A stretch of DNA of 64,000 nt, from positions 1-64,000 of the forward strand of contig JAIYCQ010000004.1 of the NCBI GenBank assembly GCA_027487945.1, read 5' to 3'. A program made the translations under genes and the position numbers. Source of the stretch: Caulobacteraceae bacterium (GTDB lineage: Bacteria; Pseudomonadota; Alphaproteobacteria; Caulobacterales; Caulobacteraceae). Under the pieces are notes generated by a model, which worked only from the letters and a program-made list of their open reading frames with translations, made no database searches and was not told the DNA's origin. Numbering within the stretch: the first letter of the stretch is position 1; each line of letters begins with the position of its first letter. Shown here piece after piece: positions 15,325 through 23,080 of the stretch.

Positions 15325-15827
15325 GCCGGACCGACGCCATCGTCCGCCTGCTGGCGCGGGACGAGGGCCCGATTTTCCGCACCCTGCGGCTCGAGGCCTT
15401 GACCCTGGACGCGGAGACCTTCGCCTCCGACGCGGGGATGGAGGCGGTCAGGCCGGCGGAGTGGTTCGCCGAACGGGTCGTGGAAGGGGTGGCGGGTGCC
15501 TTCGTCGGCGGCGAACTCGTCGGCGTGGCCGGATACTCCCGGCACACAAATCCCAAACAGGCGCACAAGGCCACGCTGTTCGGCATGTACCTGCGCCGCG
15601 CCCATCGCGGGTCGGGCCTTGCCGGCCGACTGGTGTCGGCGGTGATCGAGCACGCGCGGGCGGAGGGCTGCGAAAGGCTGCTTCTGGCGTGCAACGCCCG
15701 GAACGACGGCGCCATCCGGCTGTATGAGGCGGCAGGCTTCCGCCGCTACGCCATCGAGCCCCGCGCCTTGAAGCAGGTCGACGGCTCCTATGCCGACGAC
15801 GCGCTCTACGCCCTCGACCTCGCCTGA
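15321..15827 (+). CDS. GNAT family N-acetyltransferase
   Basis: 168 residues from a GTG that overlaps the previous stop. The acetyl-CoA loop is seen as LRRAHRGSGLAGRLVSAVIE near residue 90, followed by the strand CERLLLACNARNDGAIRLYEAAGF (landmark only), the classic GNAT motif A-B arrangement. Acceptor substrate unknown. Confidence 0.88.
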   Translation: MSRTDAIVRLLARDEGPIFRTLRLEALTLDAETFASDAGMEAVRPAEWFAERVVEGVAGAFVGGELVGVAGYSRHTNPKQAHKATLFGMYLRRAHRGSGLAGRLVSAVIEHARAEGCERLLLACNARNDGAIRLYEAAGFRRYAIEPRALKQVDGSYADDALYALDLA

Positions 15828-15836
15828 GGCTCTTCA

Positions 15837-15894
15837 GCCTCCCTTAAGCCCGATGCAGGCAATCTCTGTTCAATCAGAGCGCCTTAAGGGAGGC
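15837..15894 (+). promoter_or_regulatory. Long-range stem that buries the ribosome binding site of the next gene
   Basis: GCCTCCCTTAAG at 15837-15848 is perfectly complementary to CTTAAGGGAGGC at 15883-15894. The right arm contains the GGGAGG ribosome binding site of the gene starting at 15899. A smaller hairpin (CTCTG 15864-15868 with CAGAG 15875-15879) sits inside the loop. In RNA this would hide the RBS; as DNA it could instead be an operator. Confidence 0.7.
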
Positions 15895-15898
15895 CGCC

Positions 15899-16288
15899 AT
15901 GTCCGTGACCCGAACCGGAAGCTTCCGCCGGCAGCACGATCATTTCGAGCCGCAGGACGACAGCGACCCCAACGCCGCCCGGCGCATCCGGGGTCAGCTC
16001 GAACAGATCGACTATACCGCCTTCGCCTCCAACAAGGAGGTGATCGGCCAGATCCTCGGCGCTTCCGAGGCCGTCCATTTCCAGAAGCTGGCGGTGGCCG
16101 CCGCCCATGCGCGGGCTGTCTGGGTCTCCGAAGCCCTCAAGATCGCCGAGGCTGGCGGCCGGGTGACGCCCGAAGATCTCGCCCGCCTCGCCCATCTGCG
16201 CGCCACCTTCGAGGAGCTGGCCGAGGCTTATGAGGCTCTGCGCCGGATCGTCGAGCGGGGTTACGTCCCCTATCGCGGCCTGCCTTGA
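15899..16288 (+). CDS. Small helical protein, unknown; translation probably structure-controlled
   Basis: 129 residues, soluble, rich in helix: LRATFEELAEAYEALRRIVERGY near the C-terminus is strongly coiled-coil like, and AAAHARAVWVSEALKIAEAGG precedes it. The N-terminus is basic then acidic (RRQHDHFEPQDDSDPNAARR). No family recognised. The strong GGGAGG ribosome binding site 5 bases before ATG lies in the 12-bp stem at 15837-15894. It follows the acetyltransferase by 71 bases on the same strand. Confidence 0.8.
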   Translation: MSVTRTGSFRRQHDHFEPQDDSDPNAARRIRGQLEQIDYTAFASNKEVIGQILGASEAVHFQKLAVAAAHARAVWVSEALKIAEAGGRVTPEDLARLAHLRATFEELAEAYEALRRIVERGYVPYRGLP

Positions 16289-16294
16289 GGAAAA

Positions 16295-16331
16295 TACCCG
16301 GGTAATATTGACTCCCTGAATTGCCCGGGTA
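16295..16331 (+). promoter_or_regulatory. Twin CCCGGG palindromes around a candidate promoter
   Basis: TACCCGGGTA at 16295-16304 is a perfect palindrome; TGCCCGGGTA at 16322-16331 is a near copy centred 27 bases downstream. TTGACT (16308-16313) and TAGAAA (16330-16335) with a 16-base spacer form a plausible sigma-70 promoter between and over the sites. They probably form the operator of the DUF2239/GIY-YIG pair; the regulator is unknown. Confidence 0.6.
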
Positions 16332-16359
16332 GAAAGCGCTCCAGTTCTGGAGCCAGCTC

Positions 16360-16905
16360 ATGCACGACGCCTCAATCCCCGTCACCGCCTTCGAGGGCGA
16401 TCGCCGCCTCGCGCGCGGGACCCTGGCAGATGTCGCCCGCCGTGTCGCCGCCGCGACCGAACCGGGGGCCGTCCTTGTCTTCCGCGACGACGACGGCCGC
16501 GCTCTGGATCTCGACCTGCGCGGAACGCCTGATGATGTCGTGGCGCGGCTGATCCCGGCGGCGGAGCCGGCGCCGCGGGGGCCGGGCCGTCCCAGGCTTG
16601 GGGTCACGGCGCGCGAGGTCACGCTGCTGCCGCGTCACTGGGAGTGGCTCGCCCGCCAGCCGGGCGGGGCGTCGGTGGCTTTGCGCAAGCTGGTCGAGGC
16701 CGCCCAGCGGGATCCCGCCGAGCAGGCGCGCGCGGGCCGGGACGCCGCCTACCGTTTCCTGACCGCGATGGCCGGCGACAGGCAGGGCTATGAGGAAGCG
16801 ACACGCGCCCTGTTCGCCGGCGACGCCGATGGGTTTCGGCGGCGGATCGAGGACTGGCCCGCCGATGTCCGCGAGCACGCGCTGGCCCTGGCGAGGCTGT
16901 CATGA
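16360..16905 (+). CDS. DUF2239 family protein
   Basis: 181 residues matching the DUF2239 layout: an N-terminal small domain (VTAFEGDRRLARGTLADV, then LVFRDDDGRALDLDLRG), a basic linker ending RGPGRPRLGV, and the C-terminal block VTLLPRHWEWLARQPGGAS. The function of the family is unknown; the GRPRLGV linker and the conserved LLPRHWEWL block suggest nucleic-acid contact, but that is inference. The stop overlaps the start of a GIY-YIG gene. Confidence 0.88.
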   Translation: MHDASIPVTAFEGDRRLARGTLADVARRVAAATEPGAVLVFRDDDGRALDLDLRGTPDDVVARLIPAAEPAPRGPGRPRLGVTAREVTLLPRHWEWLARQPGGASVALRKLVEAAQRDPAEQARAGRDAAYRFLTAMAGDRQGYEEATRALFAGDADGFRRRIEDWPADVREHALALARLS

Positions 16906-17240
16906 ACCGGGATCGCAAGCGGGCGCTGACCGCCGCCTACAGGGAACGCAAGGCGCGGCCCGGGGTGTTCGCGATCCGCTGTGCAGCGTGCGCCGGGGCC
17001 TGGGTCGGGACGAGCCGGGAACTGGCCAACCGCCAGAACGGCATCTGGTTCGCCCTCCGCATGGGGACCAGCCTGAACCGGGCGATGCAGCAGGCCTGGC
17101 GTGATCACGGCGAAGCGGCCTTCACCTATGAGGAGCTGCAGGTCCTCGACGGCGACGACCTGTCGGCCTGGTCTCTGGACCAGGCGCTGAAGGACGCCGG
17201 CGCGGCCTGGCGCGAACGGCTGCAGGCGGCGGCGGCCTGA
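16902..17240 (+). CDS. GIY-YIG nuclease family protein
   Basis: 112 residues. The GIY-YIG core is degenerate: GVFAIRCAACAGAWVGTS corresponds to the two short strands, followed by NRQNGIWFALRMG and the helix LNRAMQQAWRDHGEAAFTYE. The Arg and Glu expected in the active site may be R in IWFALRMG and E in FTYEEL. Two cysteines (RCAACAG) are extra. It overlaps the DUF2239 stop by 4 bases, so the two proteins are made together. Catalytic activity uncertain. Confidence 0.8.
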   Translation: MNRDRKRALTAAYRERKARPGVFAIRCAACAGAWVGTSRELANRQNGIWFALRMGTSLNRAMQQAWRDHGEAAFTYEELQVLDGDDLSAWSLDQALKDAGAAWRERLQAAAA

Positions 17241-17270
17241 TTTCGCGAGCGTCGCGGCGCGTCGGCGGCT

Positions 17271-17750
17271 ATGGGGAAGGTCATGACCTCACCGCCGTCC
17301 GCCGCCTCGATCCTGCTCCTCGCCGTCTGCGCCTGCGTGGTCGGGGGCATGTTCACCGCCCTGCAGGCGCCGACCAACGCCATGCTGGCGCGGCCGTTCA
17401 ACTCGCCGGTCAACGCGGCCTTCGTCTCGTTCGCGGTCGGAACCCTCGTGCTGCTGGTCGCGGTCATCGCCCTGCGGGCCGCGCCCGACTGGGCGGGGGT
17501 TCAGGCCCTGCCCTGGTACGCTTGGCTGGGCGGCGCCTACGGCGCGGTGTTCGTGGTCGCCGCCGCCTTTGCCGCGCCGCGCCTCGGCGTTGCCTCCACC
17601 ATCACCCTGATGATCGCCGGGCAGCTGGTGGCGGGGATGGTGGTCGACCATTTCGGCGGCTTCGGCATCGCCCCGAGGCCTGTGACCCTGATCCGGCTGC
17701 TGGGGGTCGGGCTGGTCTTTGTCGGCGTCGTGCTCGTGCGGCGCTTCTGA
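17271..17750 (+). CDS. DMT/EamA-type membrane protein (YdcZ, DUF606)
   Basis: 159 residues with five hydrophobic segments (ILLLAVCACVVGGMFTAL, FVSFAVGTLVLLVAVIAL, WLGGAYGAVFVVAAAF, ITLMIAGQLVAGMVV, LLGVGLVFVGVVLV). This is the half-size DUF606 form of the drug/metabolite transporter fold, which normally dimerises. The motif ALQAPTNAMLAR after TM1 is typical. ATG 17283 is an alternative start. Substrate unknown. Confidence 0.85.
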   Translation: MGKVMTSPPSAASILLLAVCACVVGGMFTALQAPTNAMLARPFNSPVNAAFVSFAVGTLVLLVAVIALRAAPDWAGVQALPWYAWLGGAYGAVFVVAAAFAAPRLGVASTITLMIAGQLVAGMVVDHFGGFGIAPRPVTLIRLLGVGLVFVGVVLVRRF

Positions 17751-17897
17751 CGCGTCCGCGCCGGGCGCGGGGCGATGACCGCGGAGTGCGCTGTTTGGGC
17801 AACATTCACCGCGTCGCAACGCCTCGGCGCTAGCCTCGCCTTGACCGGGATTCGCCTTGCGGGCGAACCTCGATCCGGCGGCGTTGAAAGGTGACAG

Positions 17898-19694
17898 ATG
17901 AAACTCGGGACGCGGATCGCGCGGGAGGTCCTGTTCTTCAAGGGGCTGCAGCGCACGTTGAAGTGGGTGAAGTCCATCGCCCCCGACAGCCGCAACCTGA
18001 TCTGTGATGACCTCGAGGCGGCGGTCGACAGGCACCGCGAGCGCCCGGCCATCACCTTCGAGGGGCGGACGATCACCTATGGCGAGATGGACGCCCTCGC
18101 CAACCGCTACGCCCACTGGGCCAAGGAACAGGGCATCACCCGGGGCCAGACCGTGGCGCTGTTCATGCCCAACCGCATGGACTACCTGCCGATCTGGTAC
18201 GGCCTGACCAAGGTCGGGGTGGCCACGGCCCTGATCAACAACAACCTGACCGGCGCGGCGCTGGCTCACTGCCTGAACATCTCCGGGGCGCTGCACTGTC
18301 TGGTCGACGCCGAGACCTCGCCCGCCTTCGAAGCCGTGCGCGGGCAGCTGACCAAACATGTCGCCCAGTGGACGCTGGGCCCGGTCGCCGGCGACCGCCG
18401 CGACCTGACCGCCGCGCTGAAGAGCTGCAGCAACCTGCGTCCTGACCGGCTCACCGCCCGCGACGAGCTGCGGGCCAGCGACACGGCGCTGTGGATCTAC
18501 ACCAGCGGCACGACCGGGCTGCCCAAGGCTGCGCGCATCACCCATATGCGCGCCCAGCTCTATATGCGCGGCTTCGCCGGCTCGACCGGGGCTCTGGCCT
18601 CGGACCGCATCTACCAGGTCCTGCCGCTCTACCACGCCACCGGCGGCCTCTGCGCCATGGGCGCGGGCCTGCTGACCGGCGGCTCGATCGTGCTGCGCAA
18701 GAAGTTCTCCACCACCCATTTCTGGGAGGACATCCACGCCGAGAACTGCACCATGTTCGTCTATATCGGCGAGCTTTGCCGCTACCTGGTCAACGCCCCC
18801 GCCGACCCGCTGGAGCGGTCCCACAAGCTGCGCCAGGCCTTCGGCAACGGCCTGCGCGGCGACGTCTGGGAGGAGATGGTCGAACGCTTCGCCATCCCCA
18901 ACGTGCTGGAGTTCTACGGCGCGACCGAAGGCAACGTGTCGATGTTCAACTTCGACGGCAAAGCCGGCGCCATCGGCCGCGTGCCCAAGTACATCCGCAA
19001 GCGCTTCAACGCGCGTCTGGTCCAGTTCGACATCGAGACCGAGCTGCCGATCCGCGCCGCGTCCGGCCTGTGCATCGAGTGCGGCCCCGACCAGATCGGC
19101 GAGTGCATCGGCCGGATCGACGCGAGCGACTCCCGGACCAGCTTCACCGGCTATGCCGACAAGTCGGCCACCGAGAAAAAGATCCTGCGCGACGTCTTCG
19201 AGAAGGGCGACGCCTGGTTCCGCACCGGCGACCTGATGCGCCAGGACGCCGAGGGCTATTTCTACTTCATCGACCGCATCGGCGACACCTTCCGCTGGAA
19301 GGGTGAGAACGTCTCCACCGGCGAGGTCGCCGACCGTCTGGCCGAGGCCCCCGGCGTCGTGGAGGCCAACGTCTACGGGGTTGCGGTCCCCGGTCATGAT
19401 GGCCGCGCCGGCATGGCCTCGCTGACCGTAGACGACGATTTCGTGCTGACCGACTTCCACGCCTTCGTCGAGGCCTGCCTGCCCTCCTACGCTCAGCCGT
19501 TGTTCATCCGGCTGCAGCGCCAGATCGAGACCACCGGCACCTTCAAGTACCGCAAGGTCGACCAGGTGGCCGAGGGCTACGATCCGACGAAGATCAAGGA
19601 CCCGGTCTACTTCCGCAATCCGGTGAAGAAGGCCTGGACCAAGGTGACGAAGGCGAGCTTCGTCAGGATCAACGAGGGCGGCTTCCGGCTCTAG
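17898..19694 (+). CDS. Long-chain acyl-CoA synthetase, FATP type
   Basis: 598 residues of the AMP-forming adenylation family. P-loop IYTSGTTGLPKAARITH near residue 200, ATEGNVSMFNF, GDLMRQDAEGYFYFIDR and the hinge DTFRWKGENVSTGEVA are all present; the FRWKGENVST form is typical of the fatty-acid transport protein branch. N-terminal LFFKGLQRTLKWVKSI may bind the membrane. It activates long or very long chain fatty acids to CoA thioesters for degradation or lipid assembly. A weak GAAAGGTGA ribosome binding site precedes the ATG. Confidence 0.92.
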   Translation: MKLGTRIAREVLFFKGLQRTLKWVKSIAPDSRNLICDDLEAAVDRHRERPAITFEGRTITYGEMDALANRYAHWAKEQGITRGQTVALFMPNRMDYLPIWYGLTKVGVATALINNNLTGAALAHCLNISGALHCLVDAETSPAFEAVRGQLTKHVAQWTLGPVAGDRRDLTAALKSCSNLRPDRLTARDELRASDTALWIYTSGTTGLPKAARITHMRAQLYMRGFAGSTGALASDRIYQVLPLYHATGGLCAMGAGLLTGGSIVLRKKFSTTHFWEDIHAENCTMFVYIGELCRYLVNAPADPLERSHKLRQAFGNGLRGDVWEEMVERFAIPNVLEFYGATEGNVSMFNFDGKAGAIGRVPKYIRKRFNARLVQFDIETELPIRAASGLCIECGPDQIGECIGRIDASDSRTSFTGYADKSATEKKILRDVFEKGDAWFRTGDLMRQDAEGYFYFIDRIGDTFRWKGENVSTGEVADRLAEAPGVVEANVYGVAVPGHDGRAGMASLTVDDDFVLTDFHAFVEACLPSYAQPLFIRLQRQIETTGTFKYRKVDQVAEGYDPTKIKDPVYFRNPVKKAWTKVTKASFVRINEGGFRL

Positions 19695-19785
19695 GCGGGG
19701 GCGACGTCGCACCCTTGCCCCGGGGTGGGTGCGCGCCCCGGCGGGGGGCTGGCAAAACGCGCCACAGCCTGTAAGGGCTGAGGCC

Positions 19786-20853
19786 ATGACCGATACCATC
19801 GCCCCCCAGTCCACAGCCGCCGCCGGCCCTCTGCTCCTGCTGTCGCCGGGGTTCTCAGACTGGCTGGCCGCGCAGGGCGCGGCCCTGGCCCTGACCACCT
19901 ACCAGGCCGGGCGGCTGGTGATGGTCGGCCGACGCCCCGACGGGACCGTTCGCGCCCACGAGCGGATGATCGAGCAGTGCCAGGGCCTGTGGACCGACGG
20001 TCAGAGCCTCTGGACGAGCAGCCTCTACGCCCTGTGGCGGTTCGGCAACGACATGCCGGCCGGGGCCGTGACGGCGGCAGGGGTCGACCGGAGGTTCGTC
20101 CCGCGCGAGGGCCGGATCACGGGCCGTATCGACTGTCATGACATCGGTCTGGGCGAGGATGGACCGATCTTCGTCAACACCCTGTTCAACGGCCTGTGCG
20201 GCATCAGCGAGACGGGCAGTTTCCGCCCGCTGTGGAGGCCGCCCTTCATCTCGGCCTGGATCCCCGAGGACCGCTGCCATCTGAACGGCCTCGCCATGGA
20301 CGGGACGCGGCCGGCCTACGTCAGCGCCGTGAGCCGCAGCGACACCCTGGACGGCTGGCGGGAGCGGCGGGTCGACGGCGGCGTCATCGTCGACGTGGCC
20401 AGCGGCGAGATTGTCTGCAGCGGCCTGTCCATGCCCCATTCGCCGAGGCTCTATAACGGGCGGCTGTGGGTGCTGAACTCGGGCCGGGGCCAGTTCGGCC
20501 ATGTCGATCCCGCCACCGGGGTCTTCACCCCCGTCGCCTTCTGTCCCGGCTACGCTCGCGGACTGGGCTTCATCGGCCGCTACGCCGTGATCGGCCTCTC
20601 ACGGCCGCGCCACAACCATACCTTCTCTGGCCTGCCGCTGGACGACGAACTGGCCTCGCGCGATGCGACCCCGCGTTGCGGCCTGATCATCGTCAACATC
20701 GACACCGGCGTGACCGAGGAATGGCTGCGCTTTGCCCACACGCTGGACGAGCTCTACGACGTCGCCGTCATGCCGGGCGTGGTCCAGCCCGAGATGATCG
20801 GCTTCCAGGGCGACGCCATCAAGGCGACCATCTCCCCGGAGCCGACGGCCTGA
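19786..20853 (+). CDS. TIGR03032 family protein
   Basis: 355 residues from the ATG at 19786, preferred over the frame-opening codon because the family begins with LLLLSPGFSDWLAAQ. Signatures include LALTTYQAGRLVMVG, FVPREGRITGRIDCHDI, CHLNGLAMDGTRPAYVSAV and GFIGRYAVIGLSRPR, a beta-propeller-like pattern of short repeated strands. The biochemical role of this family is not established. No clear operon partner. Confidence 0.85.
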   Translation: MTDTIAPQSTAAAGPLLLLSPGFSDWLAAQGAALALTTYQAGRLVMVGRRPDGTVRAHERMIEQCQGLWTDGQSLWTSSLYALWRFGNDMPAGAVTAAGVDRRFVPREGRITGRIDCHDIGLGEDGPIFVNTLFNGLCGISETGSFRPLWRPPFISAWIPEDRCHLNGLAMDGTRPAYVSAVSRSDTLDGWRERRVDGGVIVDVASGEIVCSGLSMPHSPRLYNGRLWVLNSGRGQFGHVDPATGVFTPVAFCPGYARGLGFIGRYAVIGLSRPRHNHTFSGLPLDDELASRDATPRCGLIIVNIDTGVTEEWLRFAHTLDELYDVAVMPGVVQPEMIGFQGDAIKATISPEPTA

Positions 20854-20869
20854 GGCCGCCGGCCCCCTG

Positions 20870-21028
20870 ATCGCCCGCCTTTCCAGCACCCGGTCGGTGA
20901 CCAGCTTGATCCCGATGTCGCTGTCGTTGAACAGGAAGGTGTCGGCCCCGGCGCCGCCGCTGAGAGTGTTGCCGAGGCCGTTGCCGGTGAGGGCGTAGTT
21001 CAGCCCGTTGCCGGCGCCGGTCGCCGTC
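20870..21028 (-). pseudogene. Remnant of an RTX (hemolysin-type calcium-binding) gene
   Basis: On the minus strand, directly after the GST stop, an open frame reads TATGAGNGLNYALTGNG, then LGNTLSGGAGADTFLFND, a textbook RTX repeat, followed by DIGIKLVTDRVLERR. There is no start codon and no remaining gene on either side. It resembles the repeat grammar of the RTX gene at the start of the window. Most likely the leftover of a deleted RTX gene or a small transposed piece. Confidence 0.7.
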
Positions 21029-21029
21029 G

Positions 21030-21950
21030 CTACCCCGGGACCACGATGTAGCCTGCCCGCGGGAAGTGGACGTGCACGGTTCCGACGGCCTCGTGATCAC
21101 GGGCCAGGACCACCCGTTCGCGGTTGGCGGCGACCAGGGTTCCGCTCACCGGGTCCCGGCCGTAGTCGTCCGCCATCACCACCACGGCGGCGCCGACGGG
21201 CAGACCCAGCGGGTCGGCGGCGTCATGGGCGGGGGCGGGCGCCGGGGCCGAGGCCCGCGCCAGCGCCAGGGCCTCGGCCGCCGGCATTTCGCTGCGGGCG
21301 CCGTGACCGATGGCGCGCACCCTGGCCGACCAGTCGCCGAAGTGCTGGAAGCCTGTGGTGAGCGGCGCCGAGGCGCCGGGCAGGGCGTTGTCCAGGAACC
21401 AGACGTTCATCCAGGCGGCGATGTCGGCCAGGCCGGCGGTCTCGCCGTTCAGCCAACCCGTGCCGGAGGCGGCCAGCTGGTCCTCGATCCAGCCGGCATG
21501 GGCGCGCCACTGTCCCTTCAGCGGACCGCCGGCGGCCTTCATGGCCGCGACATCGAACGGCCGACCGGACATCGCCTCGCGGTCCTTGATGAAGTCGGCG
21601 GGCACATGGTCTCCCAGCACGCCGAAGATGATCGGCACCGTCGCCTGGAAGAACAGCCGGTCGGCCCACAGGTTGATGGCCCAGTCCAGGCCCCCGCGCA
21701 CCGCCGCCGGAGCCGTCCAGCGTCGCTCGATCTCGGCCAGGATGACCTGGGTGTCGCAATAGACATCCGCGCCGATCTGCAGCGACGGGGTCCGCCGATA
21801 GCCGCCGGTAAGCGGCAGATAGTCCGGCTTGGGCATCAGGCTGGGGATCTCCACCGACCGCCAGGACAGGCCCTTGAGCCCGAACAGCAGCCGCACCTTC
21901 TCGGAGAAAGGCGAGGCGTCGAAGTGGTGCAGAATCGGCGTGTCGGACAT
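21030..21950 (-). CDS. Glutathione S-transferase family protein
   Basis: 306 residues. The N-terminal thioredoxin-like domain starts ILHHFDASPFSEKVRLLFGLKG, with Ser/Phe in the spot usually occupied by the catalytic Ser or Tyr/Cys, and has YRRTPSLQIGADVYCDTQ with the cis-Pro. The helical C-terminal domain has WLNGETAGLADIAAWMNVWFLD. A C-terminal extension of about 70 residues (from PAPAHDAADPLG) has the strand-rich look of a small extra domain. ATG at 21950 chosen from the family start. Divergent from the membrane protein gene at 22079. Confidence 0.88.
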   Translation of the reverse strand: MSDTPILHHFDASPFSEKVRLLFGLKGLSWRSVEIPSLMPKPDYLPLTGGYRRTPSLQIGADVYCDTQVILAEIERRWTAPAAVRGGLDWAINLWADRLFFQATVPIIFGVLGDHVPADFIKDREAMSGRPFDVAAMKAAGGPLKGQWRAHAGWIEDQLAASGTGWLNGETAGLADIAAWMNVWFLDNALPGASAPLTTGFQHFGDWSARVRAIGHGARSEMPAAEALALARASAPAPAPAHDAADPLGLPVGAAVVVMADDYGRDPVSGTLVAANRERVVLARDHEAVGTVHVHFPRAGYIVVPG

Positions 21951-22011
21951 GGCGGGGCTCCCTGATGACGCCATCGGGCCCCGGCGCCCTTGCGGACGTC
22001 CACGGAAAAGC

Positions 22012-22028
22012 ACTTTACAATGCAAAGT
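22012..22028. promoter_or_regulatory. 17-bp inverted-repeat operator ahead of the wHTH module
   Basis: ACTTTACAATGCAAAGT: arms ACTTT/AAAGT are perfect and the inner CA..TG also pairs, 14 of 17 positions symmetric. It stands 50 bases before the membrane protein gene whose operon partner is a winged-helix regulator, and 61 bases from the divergent GST start. Probable autoregulatory site. Confidence 0.6.
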
Positions 22029-22078
22029 AAACTGCGTAGATCCGGGTCATCGCAATCACGAGGGCCGGGAGGGCCGAG

Positions 22079-22705
22079 ATGACCGACGACAAGATGCAGA
22101 CGCTGAAGGACGACATCGCCTTCATGAAGGCCCTGGCCCGCGAGGGCAGCACGACCCCGCTGCTCTTTGGCGGGGTGATGGTGGCTGCAGGGCTCATCTT
22201 CGGGGCCGGCTCGGTCGGTCACTGGATGATCAACACCGGCGTCCTCCAGGTTCCCGACTGGGCCTATCTGGTCAACTGGCTGGGCGCCGGGGCGGTGTTC
22301 GGCGTGGCCTGCACCCTGATCCTGCGGCGCGCGAAGTCGCAGCCGGGCTACAGCTCGGGCGTCAACAAGGCCACCGGGGCGGCCTGGTCCGGGGTCGGCT
22401 TCGCCATCTTCGCCATGTGGCTGGGGATGATGGCCTTCGCCTACCGGACCGGGAACTTCGAGGTGATGAACATCTTCCCGGTGATCATCTTCGCCGTCTA
22501 CGGCGCGGCCTGGTCGGTGGCCTACGCCATGACCGGCAAGGCCTGGATCAATGTCGTGGCGCTCGCCTCGTTCGCCGCGGCCGTGGGCATGGGATTCCTG
22601 AGCGGCGCCTCGGCGCAGATGCTCGGCTATGCCGGATGCCTGCTGCTGCTGGCGGTCCTTCCCGGCTGGATCCTGATGCGTCAGGAACCGACGGACATCG
22701 TGTGA
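22079..22705 (+). CDS. Six-TM membrane protein, unknown function
   Basis: 208 residues. After a soluble start (MTDDKMQTLKDDIAFMKALARE) six hydrophobic segments follow, for example GGVMVAAGLIFGAGSV, LVNWLGAGAVFGVACTLIL, GFAIFAMWLGMMAFAY, and AGCLLLLAVLPGWILM. No transporter motif. It is followed 14 bases later by a small winged-helix regulator, an arrangement common in proteobacteria whose function is not known. Confidence 0.82.
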   Translation: MTDDKMQTLKDDIAFMKALAREGSTTPLLFGGVMVAAGLIFGAGSVGHWMINTGVLQVPDWAYLVNWLGAGAVFGVACTLILRRAKSQPGYSSGVNKATGAAWSGVGFAIFAMWLGMMAFAYRTGNFEVMNIFPVIIFAVYGAAWSVAYAMTGKAWINVVALASFAAAVGMGFLSGASAQMLGYAGCLLLLAVLPGWILMRQEPTDIV

Positions 22706-22719
22706 GAGGAAGCCGCGTC

Positions 22720-23019
22720 ATGGAAGGCTTCGACATCGACCATATCGACGACGTGATCCACGGCCGGGTCCGGCTGGGCGTCATGGCCTACCTCTCCGGC
22801 GCCGGATCCGCCGACTTCAACACCCTCAAGACCCGGCTGCAGGCCACGGACGGGAACCTCTCGGCCCACCTGCGCAAGCTCGAGGACGCCGGCTTCGTCC
22901 GGGTGGAAAAGGCCTTCGTCAACCGCAAGCCGCTGACCACCCTGACCCTGACCGATACCGGGCGGACGGCCTTCGCGGCCTACCTCGACGCGATCGGCAA
23001 GCTGGTCGAGGGACGGTGA
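22720..23019 (+). CDS. Winged-helix transcriptional regulator (PF13601 type)
   Basis: 99 residues, a single winged helix: IHGRVRLGVMAYLSG (helix 1), FNTLKTRLQATDGNLSAHLRKLEDAGFV (recognition helices, landmark), then wing VEKAFVNRKPLTTLTLTDTGR and dimer helix AFAAYLDAIGKLVEG. Typical of the short DNA-binding family near PadR/MarR. It probably controls its own operon through the ACTTT-N7-AAAGT site at 22012-22028. The AGAGGAAG ribosome binding site precedes the ATG. Confidence 0.9.
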   Translation: MEGFDIDHIDDVIHGRVRLGVMAYLSGAGSADFNTLKTRLQATDGNLSAHLRKLEDAGFVRVEKAFVNRKPLTTLTLTDTGRTAFAAYLDAIGKLVEGR

Positions 23020-23080
23020 CGGCAGGGGGCGGCGACGCGGCGGGGTTGCGTCGGCCGCCCGTCGCCTTAGCTTGCGACGC

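Noticed and set aside
17289..19898. 869-codon minus-strand frame opposite the acyl-CoA synthetase
   Set aside because: Arg/Ala/Gly/Val-rich composition without domains and fully antisense to an intact enzyme gene.
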